From an uncultured Alphaproteobacteria bacterium (GTDB lineage Bacteria; Pseudomonadota; Alphaproteobacteria; Rhizobiales; Hyphomicrobiaceae), in assembly GCA_937950105.1 (NCBI GenBank), contig CALFEM010000361.1, forward strand, positions 1 to 6,700: a DNA stretch of 6,700 nt, given 5' to 3'. A program made the translations under genes and the position numbers. The notes beneath the pieces were generated by a model that worked only from the letters and a program-made list of their open reading frames with translations, was not told the DNA's origin and did no database searches. Shown here piece by piece: positions 1 to 6,700 of the stretch; position 1 is the first letter of the stretch, and every line of letters begins with the position of its first letter.

Positions 1-562
1 GTTCGAGGCGGAGCTGACGTTCCAGGTGAAGGACGAGGACGGCAACGCGGTGCGCTTCGGCTCGGTCGGCGGCGGTGGCCGCTACGACGGGCTCGTCGAG
101 CGCTTCCTCGGCCAGAAGGTTCCCGCCACCGGCTTCTCCATCGGCGTCTCGCGTTTGCAGGCCGCACTCGCGGTGCTGAAAAAGGACGCGGCCAAAGCAG
201 ACGCCAGCGGCCCCGTCGTCGTGCTGGTCATGGACAAGGGCGAACTGCCGACCTACCAGAAGCTCACGCAACAGCTCCGTGCCGCCGGCATCCGCGCCGA
301 GATGTACCTCGGCTCGTCCGGCATGAAGGCGCAGATGAAATACGCCGACAAGCGCGGCGCGCCGTGCGTCGTCATTCAGGGCAGCGACGAGCGCGCCAAA
401 GGCGAGGTCACCATCAAGGATCTCGTCGAAGGCGCCAAGGCCACAGCCGCGATCGCCGACAACAAGGAATGGAAGGCCGCGCGGCCCGCACAGGTCGCGT
501 GCGCGGAAGCCGATCTCGTCGCCACCGTGCGCGAGATCGTCGCCCGGCACCGTAAGGAGTGA
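1..562 (+). CDS. hisS: Histidyl-tRNA synthetase, C-terminal part (5' end outside window)
   Basis: This class II aminoacyl-tRNA synthetase charges tRNA-His with histidine in the cytoplasm. The frame is open from base 2, so the gene starts upstream; 186 residues plus a TGA stop are visible. Class II motif 3 is seen at fragment residues 23-29 (GGGGRYD, bases 68-88), followed by a segment ending GFSIGVSRL that completes the catalytic core. From about residue 70 ([10 protein letters not shown]) to the end is the alpha/beta anticodon-binding domain typical of HisRS, including the segment [20 protein letters not shown]. The charged C-terminus (ARHRKE) looks natural, so the 3' end is intact. hisZ, a paralogue of this synthetase, follows in the same direction after a 97-base spacer. 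The domain order and the neighbours leave little doubt about identity. HisZ is excluded for this fragment because HisZ lacks the anticodon-binding domain. Confidence 0.96.
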   Translation, partial: FEAELTFQVKDEDGNAVRFGSVGGGGRYDGLVERFLGQKVPATGFSIGVSRLQAALAVLKKDAAKADASGPVVVLVMDKGELPTYQKLTQQLRAAGIRAEMYLGSSGMKAQMKYADKRGAPCVVIQGSDERAKGEVTIKDLVEGAKATAAIADNKEWKAARPAQVACAEADLVATVREIVARHRKE

Positions 563-640
563 AGGGAAGGCGAGGGGGCTGCCCCCCTCGACCCCGCACT
601 CGAAGACATGGGGTCCGGGGACAAGTCCCCGGCCTTCACT
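558..640. repeat. Compound palindromic element in the hisS-hisZ spacer
   Basis: Nested inverted repeats fill almost the whole spacer. An outer pair, AGTGAAGG (558-565) and CCTTCACT (633-640), matches over 8 bases and overlaps the hisS stop codon. Inside it are a perfect 8-bp hairpin at 571-578/583-590 with loop CTGC, a 6-bp pair GACCCC (590-595) and GGGGTC (610-615), and a perfect 8-bp stem at 615-622/625-632 (7 bp if a four-base loop is kept). The arms share bases, so not all can form together. There is no T-run after any stem, so a classic intrinsic terminator is unlikely. It resembles the mobile palindromic intergenic repeats common in alphaproteobacterial genomes, though only one copy lies in this window. 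It could shape mRNA stability or the level of hisZ-hisG expression after hisS. The pairing is seen directly; the function is inferred. Confidence 0.7.
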
Positions 641-659
641 GAAAGGCTAGACCACGCGC

Positions 660-1835
660 ATGGCCGCAGAGACCGCGAAACAGTTCGAAGCGCTGGAAAG
701 CCAGGCGCAGCGCCTGATGGCGAGCTTCATCAAGGCGGGCCACGAGGCGGTCGCGCCCGCCATCATCCAGCCGGCCAGCGTGTTCCTCGACGTGATCGGC
801 GAGACGCTGCGCGCGCGCACCTACGTCTTCACCGATCCCGACGGCGACGAGCTCTGCCTGCGCCCCGATCTCACCGTGCCGACCTGCCGCCTGCACATGG
901 AGCGCAACGAGGACCCGGCGACGAAAGCGCGCTACTGCTACAACGGCCCGGCGTTCCGCTTCCAGCCGGCGGGATCGACCAGCGCGCACCCGCGCGAGTT
1001 CCGTCAGGCCGGCATCGAGGCGTTCGGCAATCTCGACCGCGAGAAGGCCGAAGCGCAGACCGTCGTGACGCTGATCGAGGCCATGAAGTCGGCGGGCCTC
1101 AACGGCTGGAAGCTGCGCATCGGCGATCTCGGGCTGTTTCGCGCGCTGCTCGAAGCGGCGGAAATGCCGTCGCGCTGGCGCCGCCGCCTGATGCACCAGT
1201 TCTGGCGGCCGCAGGCGTTCCGCACCGAGCTGAAACGCCTCACCATGCTGGCGACCGAGGTTCCCCGCGACGTGCCGAAGGAGCTGCTGTCGAGCCTCGA
1301 TCCCGAACGTCCCGCGGATGCCGAAAAGGCCATCGCCCGCTACATGGACGAGCGCCGCATCGAGCCCCAGGGCACGCGCAGCCTCGCCGACATCACCGAG
1401 AACCTGCTGTCGATCGTGGAGGACAGCCGGACGCAGCCGTTGAGCGCCGACACCGCCAACCTGCTCACCTGCTACATCGGTGTGGTAGCGCCTGCGCGCG
1501 CTGCGGGCGCTCGAATCAAGGACATCCTGCGCGACAAGAACCTCGACATCGGACCGGCGCTCGACGCCTATCATCGCCGCCTGCAGATGCTGGCCGACGC
1601 CGGCATCGACGTGATCCGCGCCGACTTCGAAGCGGAGTTCGGCCGCAGCCTCGAATACTATACGGGCTTCGTGTTCGAGATCGTCGCGCCTGAACTCGGT
1701 GCGCAGAGCCCGATCGCGGGTGGAGGCCGCTACGACACGCTGATGCGCCAGTGCGGCGCCGAATCCGATGTCGCGGCGGTCGGTGGTGCGATCCACACCG
1801 AGCGGCTGCTCGCCGCCATCGCGGGAGGCGTGTGA
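660..1835 (+). CDS. hisZ: ATP phosphoribosyltransferase regulatory subunit HisZ
   Basis: HisZ is a catalytically inactive HisRS-like protein. It binds short-form HisG in a hetero-octamer, which is needed for ATP phosphoribosyltransferase activity and for feedback inhibition by histidine. The 391-residue product has the class II synthetase fold: LRPDLTVP at residues 67-74, a motif-2-like region at 97-123 (GPAFRFQ through [13 protein letters not shown]), and a motif-3-like GGGRYD at 354-359 close to the C-terminus. It ends 32 residues after that motif, so the anticodon-binding domain is missing, which separates it from HisS. The start ATG at 660 is the first start after an in-frame TAG at 648-650. 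The only Shine-Dalgarno-like sequence is a weak GAAAGG at 641-646, just outside the palindromic element. The stop overlaps the hisG start by one base. Its partner being a short HisG makes the call firm. Confidence 0.95.
   Translation: MAAETAKQFEALESQAQRLMASFIKAGHEAVAPAIIQPASVFLDVIGETLRARTYVFTDPDGDELCLRPDLTVPTCRLHMERNEDPATKARYCYNGPAFRFQPAGSTSAHPREFRQAGIEAFGNLDREKAEAQTVVTLIEAMKSAGLNGWKLRIGDLGLFRALLEAAEMPSRWRRRLMHQFWRPQAFRTELKRLTMLATEVPRDVPKELLSSLDPERPADAEKAIARYMDERRIEPQGTRSLADITENLLSIVEDSRTQPLSADTANLLTCYIGVVAPARAAGARIKDILRDKNLDIGPALDAYHRRLQMLADAGIDVIRADFEAEFGRSLEYYTGFVFEIVAPELGAQSPIAGGGRYDTLMRQCGAESDVAAVGGAIHTERLLAAIAGGV
1823..1828 (+). promoter_or_regulatory. Ribosome binding site of hisG and TGATG coupling junction
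   Basis: GGGAGG lies six bases before the ATG at 1835. The hisZ stop TGA (1833-1835) and the hisG ATG (1835-1837) share one A. This fixes the hisG start in preference to an upstream start at 1751 in the same frame, which would add 28 arginine-rich residues lying inside hisZ. The arrangement suggests translational coupling, which would help keep the two subunits of one enzyme balanced. Confidence 0.8.
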
Positions 1836-2542
1836 TGGCAACAGCGGTGGAGAAGCTGGTCCTCGCGGTGCCGTCCAAGGGGCGCCTGATGGAGCAGACG
1901 GCCGAGGTGTTCGCGAAGGCGGGCCTCGAATTGCGCAAGGTCGGCAATGTGCGCGGCTATCGCGGCGAGGTGGTCGGACTGCCGGCCGTCGAAGTCGCGT
2001 TCGTTTCCGCGTCCGAGATCGCCCGCTATTTGAAGACCGGCCGTGCCCACATTGGCATCACCGGCGAAGATCTGATCCGCGAGCAGATCAGCGATTGGGA
2101 GACGCGCGTCGAAATGCTGAAGCCGTTGGGCTTCGGTTTCGCCGATGTCGTCGTGGCGGTGCCGCAGTTCTGGATCGACGTGCGCGAGATCGCCGATCTC
2201 GACGAGATTTCGCCGGCGTTTCGCGAGCAGCATGGCCGCTGGTTCCGCGTCGCCACCAAGTACATGAACCTGACGCGGCGGTTCCTCTCCTCGCGCGGCC
2301 TCACCGACTTCCGTATCGTCGAAAGCCTCGGTGCGACGGAAGGCACGCCCGCCGCGGGCACCGCCGACTTCATCGTCGACATCACCACGACGGGCGAGAC
2401 GCTGCGCGCCAACGGCCTCAAAATCCTCGACGACGGCGTCATCCTCAAATCGCAGGCGAACCTGATCGCCTCGCGGGTCGCGCCATGGACGCCGCGCATC
2501 CGCGAGGCCGAGAACGAGATCCTCGCCCGCCTCGGCGTATAG
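1835..2542 (+). CDS. hisG: ATP phosphoribosyltransferase catalytic subunit, short form
   Basis: HisG condenses ATP with 5-phosphoribosyl pyrophosphate to phosphoribosyl-ATP, the first and feedback-controlled step of histidine biosynthesis, in the cytoplasm. The protein is 235 residues long. It opens with the typical [13 protein letters not shown] (residues 8-20) and has [11 protein letters not shown] at 70-80. The PRPP-binding region is visible as [20 protein letters not shown] (163-182) followed by TTTGETL (184-190). The sequence ends shortly after the second lobe, so the C-terminal histidine-binding domain of long HisG is absent. That is the short form, which relies on HisZ, and hisZ lies immediately upstream with a one-base overlap. 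The gene ends with TAG just before a hairpin terminator. Identity is secure. Confidence 0.97.
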   Translation: MATAVEKLVLAVPSKGRLMEQTAEVFAKAGLELRKVGNVRGYRGEVVGLPAVEVAFVSASEIARYLKTGRAHIGITGEDLIREQISDWETRVEMLKPLGFGFADVVVAVPQFWIDVREIADLDEISPAFREQHGRWFRVATKYMNLTRRFLSSRGLTDFRIVESLGATEGTPAAGTADFIVDITTTGETLRANGLKILDDGVILKSQANLIASRVAPWTPRIREAENEILARLGV

Positions 2543-2550
2543 CCCAGAAA

Positions 2551-2570
2551 CCCGCCTTCTGCGGGCTTTA
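2551..2570. terminator. Short bidirectional terminator between hisG and the hydrolase gene
   Basis: CCCGC (2551-2555) and GCGGG (2561-2565) form a 5-bp GC-only stem with loop CTTCT. On the plus strand it is followed by CTTTA. On the minus strand the same stem is followed by TTTCT. It lies in the 25-base gap between two convergent genes, so it can end both hisG and hydrolase transcripts. The stop codon of the hydrolase (TAA, 2570-2568) overlaps the plus-strand T tract. The stem is short and the T tracts are modest, so efficiency is uncertain. Confidence 0.6.
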
Positions 2571-3398
2571 CTTCGCGGCGAGCGCGTCGACGAACGCGAA
2601 CAGGTGGCGCTCGTAGAGGCCGTCGCGCGTGAGCGTCATGTGGTCGGAGCCGCGCATGCGCACGAACGTCTTCGGCTCGGGCGCGAGCGCATAAAGCCGC
2701 TCGGCATGATGGAACGGGATCACGCTGTCGCGGTCGCCGTGTGCGATCAGGATCGGCATGCGCACGCGGGCGATGTGCTCGCGCGACAGGAACTGGTCGC
2801 TCATCAACGTATGCACCGGCACGAACGGATAGCGCTCGGCGGCGACATCGACGACCGCCGTATAGGGCGCCTCGAGCACCAGCGCCCGCGCCGGAACCTG
2901 CGTCGCGAGTTGTACCGCGACACCGCTGCCGAGCGACAGGCCGTGAATGACGATGTCGCGTGCCGCGTGCCCTTGCGCACGTAACCAGTCCCAGGCGGTG
3001 CGCGCGTCGGTGACGAGCCCGGCTTCGCTGGGTGAGCCGGTCGAACCCGGATAGCCGCGATAGGAAAAAGCCAATACGCCGTCGCCATGCGCTGCGATGC
3101 GCTTCCAGCGGCCGGCATGGCGATGCAGCGCGCCGCCCTTGCCGTGCAGGAACAGGTAGACCGGGCGGCCGGGGCGTGGCGCGAGATACCATGCGGCCAG
3201 CGTCTCGCCGTCGGGCGTCGTCAGCGTGGAGCGCTGCGCACCGGGAATGACGACCGTATCGGGTTCGGTCAGCGCACCGCCGGCGTTGGTGGCGAAGACG
3301 AACTCGCGCTGTGCGGCCCACAGCGTCGCGACGAAGCCCGCGTAGAGCAGGATCGCGGCGGCGGGCAGCCACAGCAGGGCGCGACGGAGGCGAGGCAT
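2568..3398 (-). CDS. Membrane-anchored alpha/beta hydrolase (ABHD12/13/17-like serine hydrolase)
   Basis: From the ATG at 3398 the product has 276 residues. An N-terminal MPRLRR followed by a hydrophobic stretch (about residues 7-29) looks like a membrane anchor or uncleaved signal, with the catalytic domain probably outside the cytoplasm. The alpha/beta hydrolase signs are clear: oxyanion-hole region LFLHGKGG (82-89), YRGYPGSTGSPS (113-124), nucleophile elbow GLSLG with Ser155 (153-157), acidic residue in AHGDRDSVIP (219-228, probably Asp224), and His253 in SDHMTL. The layout matches bacterial relatives of ABHD13/ABHD17, often annotated simply as alpha/beta hydrolase. Substrate is unknown; an esterase, thioesterase or peptidase role is possible. 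The start is uncertain: GTG at 3425 and TTG at 3458 are in the same frame, and none has a good Shine-Dalgarno sequence. I prefer 3398 because the anchor begins there. The gene follows pntB on the same strand, but a strong hairpin lies between them. Confidence 0.85.
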   Translation of the reverse strand: MPRLRRALLWLPAAAILLYAGFVATLWAAQREFVFATNAGGALTEPDTVVIPGAQRSTLTTPDGETLAAWYLAPRPGRPVYLFLHGKGGALHRHAGRWKRIAAHGDGVLAFSYRGYPGSTGSPSEAGLVTDARTAWDWLRAQGHAARDIVIHGLSLGSGVAVQLATQVPARALVLEAPYTAVVDVAAERYPFVPVHTLMSDQFLSREHIARVRMPILIAHGDRDSVIPFHHAERLYALAPEPKTFVRMRGSDHMTLTRDGLYERHLFAFVDALAAK

Positions 3399-3464
3399 CG
3401 CCGAGGGTTCGTTCGTTGTGTTCACGCGAGCATCAATGCCGCCCGAAGGCGCCGCCAATATGAC

Positions 3465-3494
3465 GACGCGCGGCGATGGGGATCGCCGCGCGTC
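3465..3494 (-). terminator. Strong hairpin terminator after the pnt operon
   Basis: A perfect 13-bp inverted repeat (3465-3477 with 3482-3494) encloses a four-base loop (GGGG on the plus strand, CCCC on the minus strand). It begins 26 bases after the pntB stop codon in the direction of transcription. The minus-strand bases after the stem are GTCATATT, so there is no proper T-run; termination may be weaker than the stem suggests, or the hairpin may mainly protect the mRNA 3' end. It separates pntB from the hydrolase gene. The rest of the gap between pntB and the hydrolase start shows no convincing promoter. Confidence 0.65.
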
Positions 3495-3520
3495 AAATGC
3501 ACATCAGATTTCGAGCGGTC

Positions 3521-4933
3521 TCAGTGGCCGCCGCCGGAGATCGCCTTGGCGATCTCTTCGGTCATCTTCTTGGCGTCGCCGAGCGCCATGATGGTGTTGT
3601 CGCGATAGAACACCGTGTTGTCGATGCCGGCGTAGCCGGACGCCAGCGAGCGCTTGTTGAACAGCACCGTGCCGGCCTTCCACACCTGCAGCACCGGCAT
3701 GCCGTAGATCGGCGAGGACTTGTCTTCCTCGGCGGCCGGATTGACGACGTCGTTGGCGCCGATGACGTAGACCGCGTCGGTCTGCGAGAACTCGGAGTTG
3801 ATGTCCTCGAGCTCGAACACTTCGTCATACGGCACGTTGGCTTCCGCCAGCAGCACGTTCATGTGGCCCGGCATGCGGCCCGCGACCGGGTGGATCGCGT
3901 ACTTCACCTCGACGCCGGCTTTCTTGAGGTTGTCGGCCATCTCGCGCAGCGCGTGCTGGGCCTGCGCCACCGCCATGCCGTAGCCCGGCACGATGATGAC
4001 CTTCTGCGCGTTCTTGAGGATGTAGGCCGCATCGTCGGCGCCGCCGATCTTGACCGGCTTCTGCTCGCCGCCGCCAGACGCCGCCGCCGTCTCGCCGCCG
4101 AAGCCGCCGGCGATCACCGACAGGAACGCGCGGTTCATGCCCTTGCACATGATGTAGGAGAGGATCGCGCCCGACGAGCCGACGAGCGCGCCGGTGATGA
4201 TGAGCGCGATGTTGCCGAGCGTGAAGCCGATGCCAGCCGCGGCCCAGCCGGAGTACGAGTTGAGCATCGACACGACGACGGGCATGTCGGCGCCGCCGAT
4301 CGGGATGATGAGCAGCACGCCGAGTGCCAGCGACACCAGCGTGATGAGCCAGAACAGCGTCTTGTCGCCGCCCGACTGGAACAGCATGACGATCAGCGCG
4401 ATCAGCAGCAGGCCGAGTCCGGCGTTCACCAGATGGCGCATCGGCAGGATGATCGGCTTGCCGGACATGCGGCCCGACAGCTTGGCGAAGGCTATGACCG
4501 AGCCGGTGAAGGTGATGGCGCCGATGGCGACGCCGAGGCTCGCCTCGATCAGGCTGGCGCCCTTGATGTTGCCGGGGGTACCGATGCCGAACGCTTCCGG
4601 CGCGTAGATCGCGGCGGCGGCGACGAACACGGCGGCGAGGCCGACGAGAGAGTGGAACGCGGCCACCAGCTCGGGCATCGACGTCATCGGGATCTTTTTC
4701 GCCGTGTAGGCGCCGACACCGCCGCCGAGGCCGAGGCCGGCGATGATGAGCACCCAGGTGAGCGGCGACATCGGGCTCGCGACGCCGAGCGTCGTGACAA
4801 TAGCGATGGCCATGCCGATCATGCCGTACATGTTGCCGGTGCGCGACGTCTCGGGATGCGAGAGACCGCGCAGCGCCAGAATGAACAGGATGCCGGAGAC
4901 CAGATAGAGCAGGGCGACGAGATTGGCGCTCAC
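3521..4933 (-). CDS. pntB: NAD(P) transhydrogenase subunit beta
   Basis: PntB supplies most of the proton channel and the NADP(H)-binding domain of the inner-membrane transhydrogenase, which uses the proton gradient to reduce NADP+ with NADH. The 470-residue product begins with hydrophobic [20 protein letters not shown]. It carries about nine membrane segments to roughly residue 265, a glycine/alanine-rich linker near 276-290, and domain III from about 295. His94 (AAFHSLVG), Asp216 (GGADMP) and Asn225 (NSYSGW) correspond to E. coli beta-His91, Asp213 and Asn222, all at an offset of three. The NADP site shows [11 protein letters not shown] (316-326), GANDVVNP (392-399) and [13 protein letters not shown] (427-439). 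GTG at 4933 is chosen because it begins the family's usual N-terminus, is preceded by AAGGA (4947-4943), and overlaps the pntAB stop as GTGA. A longer frame reaching 5167 would add arginine-rich residues inside pntAB and is rejected. Confidence 0.97.
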   Translation of the reverse strand: MSANLVALLYLVSGILFILALRGLSHPETSRTGNMYGMIGMAIAIVTTLGVASPMSPLTWVLIIAGLGLGGGVGAYTAKKIPMTSMPELVAAFHSLVGLAAVFVAAAAIYAPEAFGIGTPGNIKGASLIEASLGVAIGAITFTGSVIAFAKLSGRMSGKPIILPMRHLVNAGLGLLLIALIVMLFQSGGDKTLFWLITLVSLALGVLLIIPIGGADMPVVVSMLNSYSGWAAAGIGFTLGNIALIITGALVGSSGAILSYIMCKGMNRAFLSVIAGGFGGETAAASGGGEQKPVKIGGADDAAYILKNAQKVIIVPGYGMAVAQAQHALREMADNLKKAGVEVKYAIHPVAGRMPGHMNVLLAEANVPYDEVFELEDINSEFSQTDAVYVIGANDVVNPAAEEDKSSPIYGMPVLQVWKAGTVLFNKRSLASGYAGIDNTVFYRDNTIMALGDAKKMTEEIAKAISGGGH

Positions 4934-5322
4934 TTCTTGGCTTCCTTCTTCTTGTACATCGCGAGCATGCGGGCGGTGACGAGGAAGCCGCCGAAGATGT
5001 TGACCGACGCCATCACCAGCGCCAGGAACCCGAACAGTTTCGCCGCCGTCGAACCCGAAGCGACGCCCTGTACGCCGACGGCGAGCAGCGCGCCGACCAC
5101 GATCACCGACGAGATGGCGTTGGTGACGCTCATCAGGGGCGTGTGCAGGGCCGGCGTCACCGACCACACCACGTAGTAGCCGACGAAGATCGCCATCGCG
5201 AACACCATCAGCTCGTAGAAGAACGGATCGACGGAGCCTTCGCCGCCACCGGCGCCGGCGAGCGCCGCTCCGGTGGAAGCGACCAGCGCCGCGGTCGCGA
5301 GGGCAGAAACGCGCTTCAGCAT
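4930..5322 (-). CDS. pntAB: NAD(P) transhydrogenase subunit alpha-2 (membrane part)
   Basis: This is the membrane portion of the alpha chain, a separate protein in alphaproteobacteria and some other lineages but fused to the NAD domain in E. coli PntA. From ATG 5322 it has 130 residues. Residues 1-22 look like a Sec signal (KR, a hydrophobic core, then AALA before GAGGG). Three membrane helices follow at about 38-56, 66-84 and 92-115, with the family hallmark [18 protein letters not shown] at roughly 55-72, and a lysine-rich tail (YKKKEAKK) that should sit in the cytoplasm. The ATG is preferred over an in-frame GTG at 5340 because AAGGAGA lies eight bases before it. It starts 14 bases after the pntAA stop and its own stop overlaps the pntB start by four bases, so the three genes form one operon. 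Confidence 0.95.
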   Translation of the reverse strand: MLKRVSALATAALVASTGAALAGAGGGEGSVDPFFYELMVFAMAIFVGYYVVWSVTPALHTPLMSVTNAISSVIVVGALLAVGVQGVASGSTAAKLFGFLALVMASVNIFGGFLVTARMLAMYKKKEAKK

Positions 5323-5330
5323 GGTGGCTG

Positions 5331-5337
5331 TCTCCTT
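5331..5337 (-). promoter_or_regulatory. Ribosome binding site of pntAB
   Basis: AAGGAGA on the minus strand (5337-5331) is a near-ideal Shine-Dalgarno sequence eight bases before the ATG at 5322. It begins on the last base of the pntAA stop codon (TGAAGGAGA). It decides the pntAB start in favour of 5322 over the GTG at 5340. Confidence 0.85.
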
Positions 5338-6700
5338 CACGCGGCGGCGAGGTTCGGATGGATGATGGCGCCGTCTTTGGCGACGAGCGTGCCCTTCACG
5401 GTCTCGTCCTCCCAGTTGACCTTGAGCGCCTTCTCCTTCTTGTCGATCATGGTCTCGATGAAGGCGAGCAGGTTCTTGGCGTAGAGGCTCGAGGCGTTGA
5501 ACGGGAGTGTCGCGGCCAGCGTCAGCGGGCCGGCGATCTTGACGCCGTTGTCGGTGGTGATGGTCTGCCCTGGTACCGTCAGTTCCGAGTTGCCGCCGCG
5601 CTCGGCGGCGAGGTCGACGATCACCGAGCCGGGCTTCATGCTCTCGATCATGGCGCGCGTGATGAGGCGCGGAGCCGGGCGGCCGGGGATCAGCGCCGTG
5701 GTGATGACGATGTCCTGGATCTTGATGTGGTTGGCGACCAGTTCGGCCTGCTTCTTCTGGTACTCGGCGCTCATCGGCTTGGCATAGCCGGCGGCGGTCT
5801 GTGCCTGTTTGAACTCGTCGTCCTCTACGGCGATGAACTTGGCGCCGAGGGACGCCACCTGCTCCTTGGTGGCGGGGCGAACGTCGGTCGCCGAGACGAT
5901 GCCGCCGAGGCGGCGCGCGGTGGCGATGGCCTGCAGGCCGGCGACGCCGACGCCCATGATGAACACCTTGGCGGCGGGCACCGTGCCGGCGGCCGTCATC
6001 ATCATCGGCAGCGCCTGACCGAACATGGCGGCGCCGTCGACGACGGCCTTGTAGCCGGCGAGGTTGGCCTGGCTCGACAGCACGTCCATGGACTGCGCGC
6101 GGGTGATGCGCGGCATGAATTCCATGGCGAACAGCGACGCCTTGGTGCCGGCCAGCGTATCGAGGCCCGGCCGGTCGTCGTAGGGGTTGAGGATCGAGAA
6201 CACCATAGCGCCGGGCTTCAGCTGGGCGATCTCCTCGGCGGCCGGGCGGCGCACCTTGAGCAGCATGTCGGCGCCCGCGAGCGCCTCTCCCGCCGAGCCG
6301 ACGATTTCGGCTCCGGCCGCCTTGAGCGCCTCGAGAATCGACATCAGGTCCTGCGGAGTGGCGCCCAGGGCATTCAGCGCCTTGACCACGTCGAGCAGGT
6401 TGGTGCTCGGCGCCACCATGCGCAGCCCGGTGCCCTGCTGCTCGACGGTGATCTTCGAGTCCGGCACCACCACGGTCTCGCCTTCGCTGAACGGCGCCGG
6501 CTGACTGACCCTGGGCTGGTTCTCGATCACCACCGACAGGTTGCCGTGAGCCACCGCGGCGTTGTGCAGGGTGACGCTGCCGTTGAGCACCACGGCGCCG
6601 CTGCGCGAGTTGATGATGACCCTGGCCGGCGCCTCGACCGGCAGGATGTCGAGGCCCTCCAGACGGGCCATGAAGTTGACCCGGCCGTTGGGGTCGCGCG
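5337..6700 (-). CDS. pntAA: Transhydrogenase alpha-1 subunit missing its N-terminus, fused in frame to a FlgI C-terminal segment
   Basis: The frame stays open to the window edge. Numbered from the ATG at 6671, residues 118-444 (bases 6320-5340) are PntAA, the soluble NAD(H)-binding domain I of proton-translocating transhydrogenase. Visible signs are [18 protein letters not shown] (138-155), the RQD loop of [20 protein letters not shown] with Arg188, Gln193 and Asp196 matching Rhodospirillum rubrum Arg127, Gln132 and Asp135, the nucleotide fold GVGVAG (240-245), Asp263 in [12 protein letters not shown], and [10 protein letters not shown] (325-334). The C-terminus ([12 protein letters not shown]) is normal. 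A normal PntAA begins about 50-55 residues before the AAGAEIV segment (from memory of the family). Here those residues are absent and replaced by FlgI sequence up to about residue 121. pntAB and pntB follow and look intact. The PntAA call is firm; whether this fused frame exists in a living genome is doubtful. Confidence 0.9.
   Translation of the reverse strand, partial: RDPNGRVNFMARLEGLDILPVEAPARVIINSRSGAVVLNGSVTLHNAAVAHGNLSVVIENQPRVSQPAPFSEGETVVVPDSKITVEQQGTGLRMVAPSTNLLDVVKALNALGATPQDLMSILEALKAAGAEIVGSAGEALAGADMLLKVRRPAAEEIAQLKPGAMVFSILNPYDDRPGLDTLAGTKASLFAMEFMPRITRAQSMDVLSSQANLAGYKAVVDGAAMFGQALPMMMTAAGTVPAAKVFIMGVGVAGLQAIATARRLGGIVSATDVRPATKEQVASLGAKFIAVEDDEFKQAQTAAGYAKPMSAEYQKKQAELVANHIKIQDIVITTALIPGRPAPRLITRAMIESMKPGSVIVDLAAERGGNSELTVPGQTITTDNGVKIAGPLTLAATLPFNASSLYAKNLLAFIETMIDKKEKALKVNWEDETVKGTLVAKDGAIIHPNLAAA
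6309..6320. other. Junction (probable microhomology) between flgI and pntAA
   Basis: These 12 bases, GCGGCCGGAGCC on the minus strand, encode AAGA. Both families have a similar segment here: FlgI near its C-terminus (LKAAGA) and PntAA near residue 53 (AAGA before a helix). Bases above 6320 read as FlgI and bases below 6309 read as PntAA, with the reading frame kept. The exact crossover cannot be placed inside the shared stretch. Confidence 0.75.
6309..6700 (-). pseudogene. flgI: Flagellar P-ring protein FlgI, C-terminal fragment joined to pntAA
   Basis: FlgI builds the P ring of the flagellar basal body, around the rod in the periplasmic peptidoglycan layer. About 130 residues of its C-terminal part are visible. 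Hallmarks are [54 protein letters not shown] and [20 protein letters not shown], in the usual order and spacing. The sequence then leaves FlgI at KAAGA, where the family's last ten or so residues (ending roughly in AELEII) are expected. NSRSGAVV and [16 protein letters not shown] resemble gamma- and betaproteobacterial FlgI (E. coli has NSRTGSVV and [16 protein letters not shown]), while alphaproteobacterial FlgI usually differs there. Two of the seven Arg codons are AGG; I saw none in the PntAA part that I read codon by codon. The rest of the gene lies beyond the window. No flagellar neighbour is visible. Confidence 0.85.

Noticed and set aside
571..590. Hairpin after hisS read as a Rho-independent terminator
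   Set aside because: The stem is perfect but is followed by ACCCCGCACT rather than a T-run, and it is part of a larger palindromic element. I therefore list it there and not as a terminator.
1751..1834. Longer hisG start at 1751
   Set aside because: The extra 28 residues lie inside hisZ and are arginine-rich. The ATG at 1835 has a good Shine-Dalgarno sequence and gives the normal HisG N-terminus.
636..1841. A 401-codon minus-strand open frame opposite hisZ
   Set aside because: It spans almost exactly the hisZ gene and reads as Arg/Ala/His-rich sequence without recognisable motifs. HisZ on the plus strand explains the region.
2026..3372. A 448-codon minus-strand open frame across hisG and the hydrolase
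   Set aside because: It covers parts of two real genes in another frame, is arginine-rich throughout, and crosses the convergent terminator. It is a shadow frame.
3457..3496. Possible promoter for the hydrolase: TTGACG (3496-3491) and CATATT (3462-3457) on the minus strand
   Set aside because: The spacer is 28 bases, far from the usual 17, and the -35-like box lies partly inside the terminator stem. Not supportable as a sigma-70 promoter.
3476..5176. A 566-codon plus-strand open frame opposite pntB
   Set aside because: The translation is a low-complexity His/Arg/Asp/Ala-rich string without domain signs. It mirrors pntB, which has clear functional residues. Such frames are common opposite GC-rich genes with high third-position GC.
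1..6700. CRISPR arrays, tRNA or rRNA genes, insertion sequences, phage or toxin-antitoxin genes
   Set aside because: Nothing was seen by reading both strands. The window is almost fully covered by housekeeping genes and the only spacers are short.

Overview
The window is a GC-rich stretch of proteobacterial DNA. The gene content fits an alphaproteobacterium of the Hyphomicrobiales type: a hisS-hisZ-hisG cluster with a short-form HisG that depends on HisZ, and a proton-translocating transhydrogenase split into three genes (pntAA, pntAB, pntB). The order-level placement is inferred from gene order and protein style, not from a search.

The plus-strand half (1-2542) is a histidine cluster. It holds the 3' part of hisS (histidyl-tRNA synthetase), an 83-base palindromic spacer, hisZ (the HisRS-like subunit of ATP phosphoribosyltransferase) and hisG (its catalytic subunit). 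hisZ and hisG share one base (TGATG) and should be translationally coupled. HisG and HisZ together catalyse the first step of histidine synthesis, while HisS uses the end product for tRNA charging. A short hairpin that can work in both directions separates hisG from a convergent gene.

The minus-strand half (2568-6700), read from right to left, holds pntAA (5'-incomplete), pntAB, pntB, a strong 13-bp hairpin terminator, and a separate gene for a membrane-anchored alpha/beta hydrolase. PntAA carries the NAD(H)-binding domain. PntAB and most of PntB form the membrane proton channel. The C-terminal domain of PntB binds NADP(H). pntAB and pntB overlap by four bases.

The notable anomaly is at the right-hand edge. 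From about 6309 to 6700 the open frame is no longer PntAA. It encodes the C-terminal part of FlgI, the flagellar P-ring protein, and in style it resembles gamma- or betaproteobacterial FlgI more than alphaproteobacterial FlgI. It joins pntAA in frame inside a short stretch (encoding AAGA) that both families plausibly share. A chimeric assembly or library join is the most likely explanation; a real rearrangement would be remarkable but would probably destroy both proteins. Apart from this join and the palindromic spacer the window is ordinary housekeeping sequence, and I see no undescribed multi-gene system.
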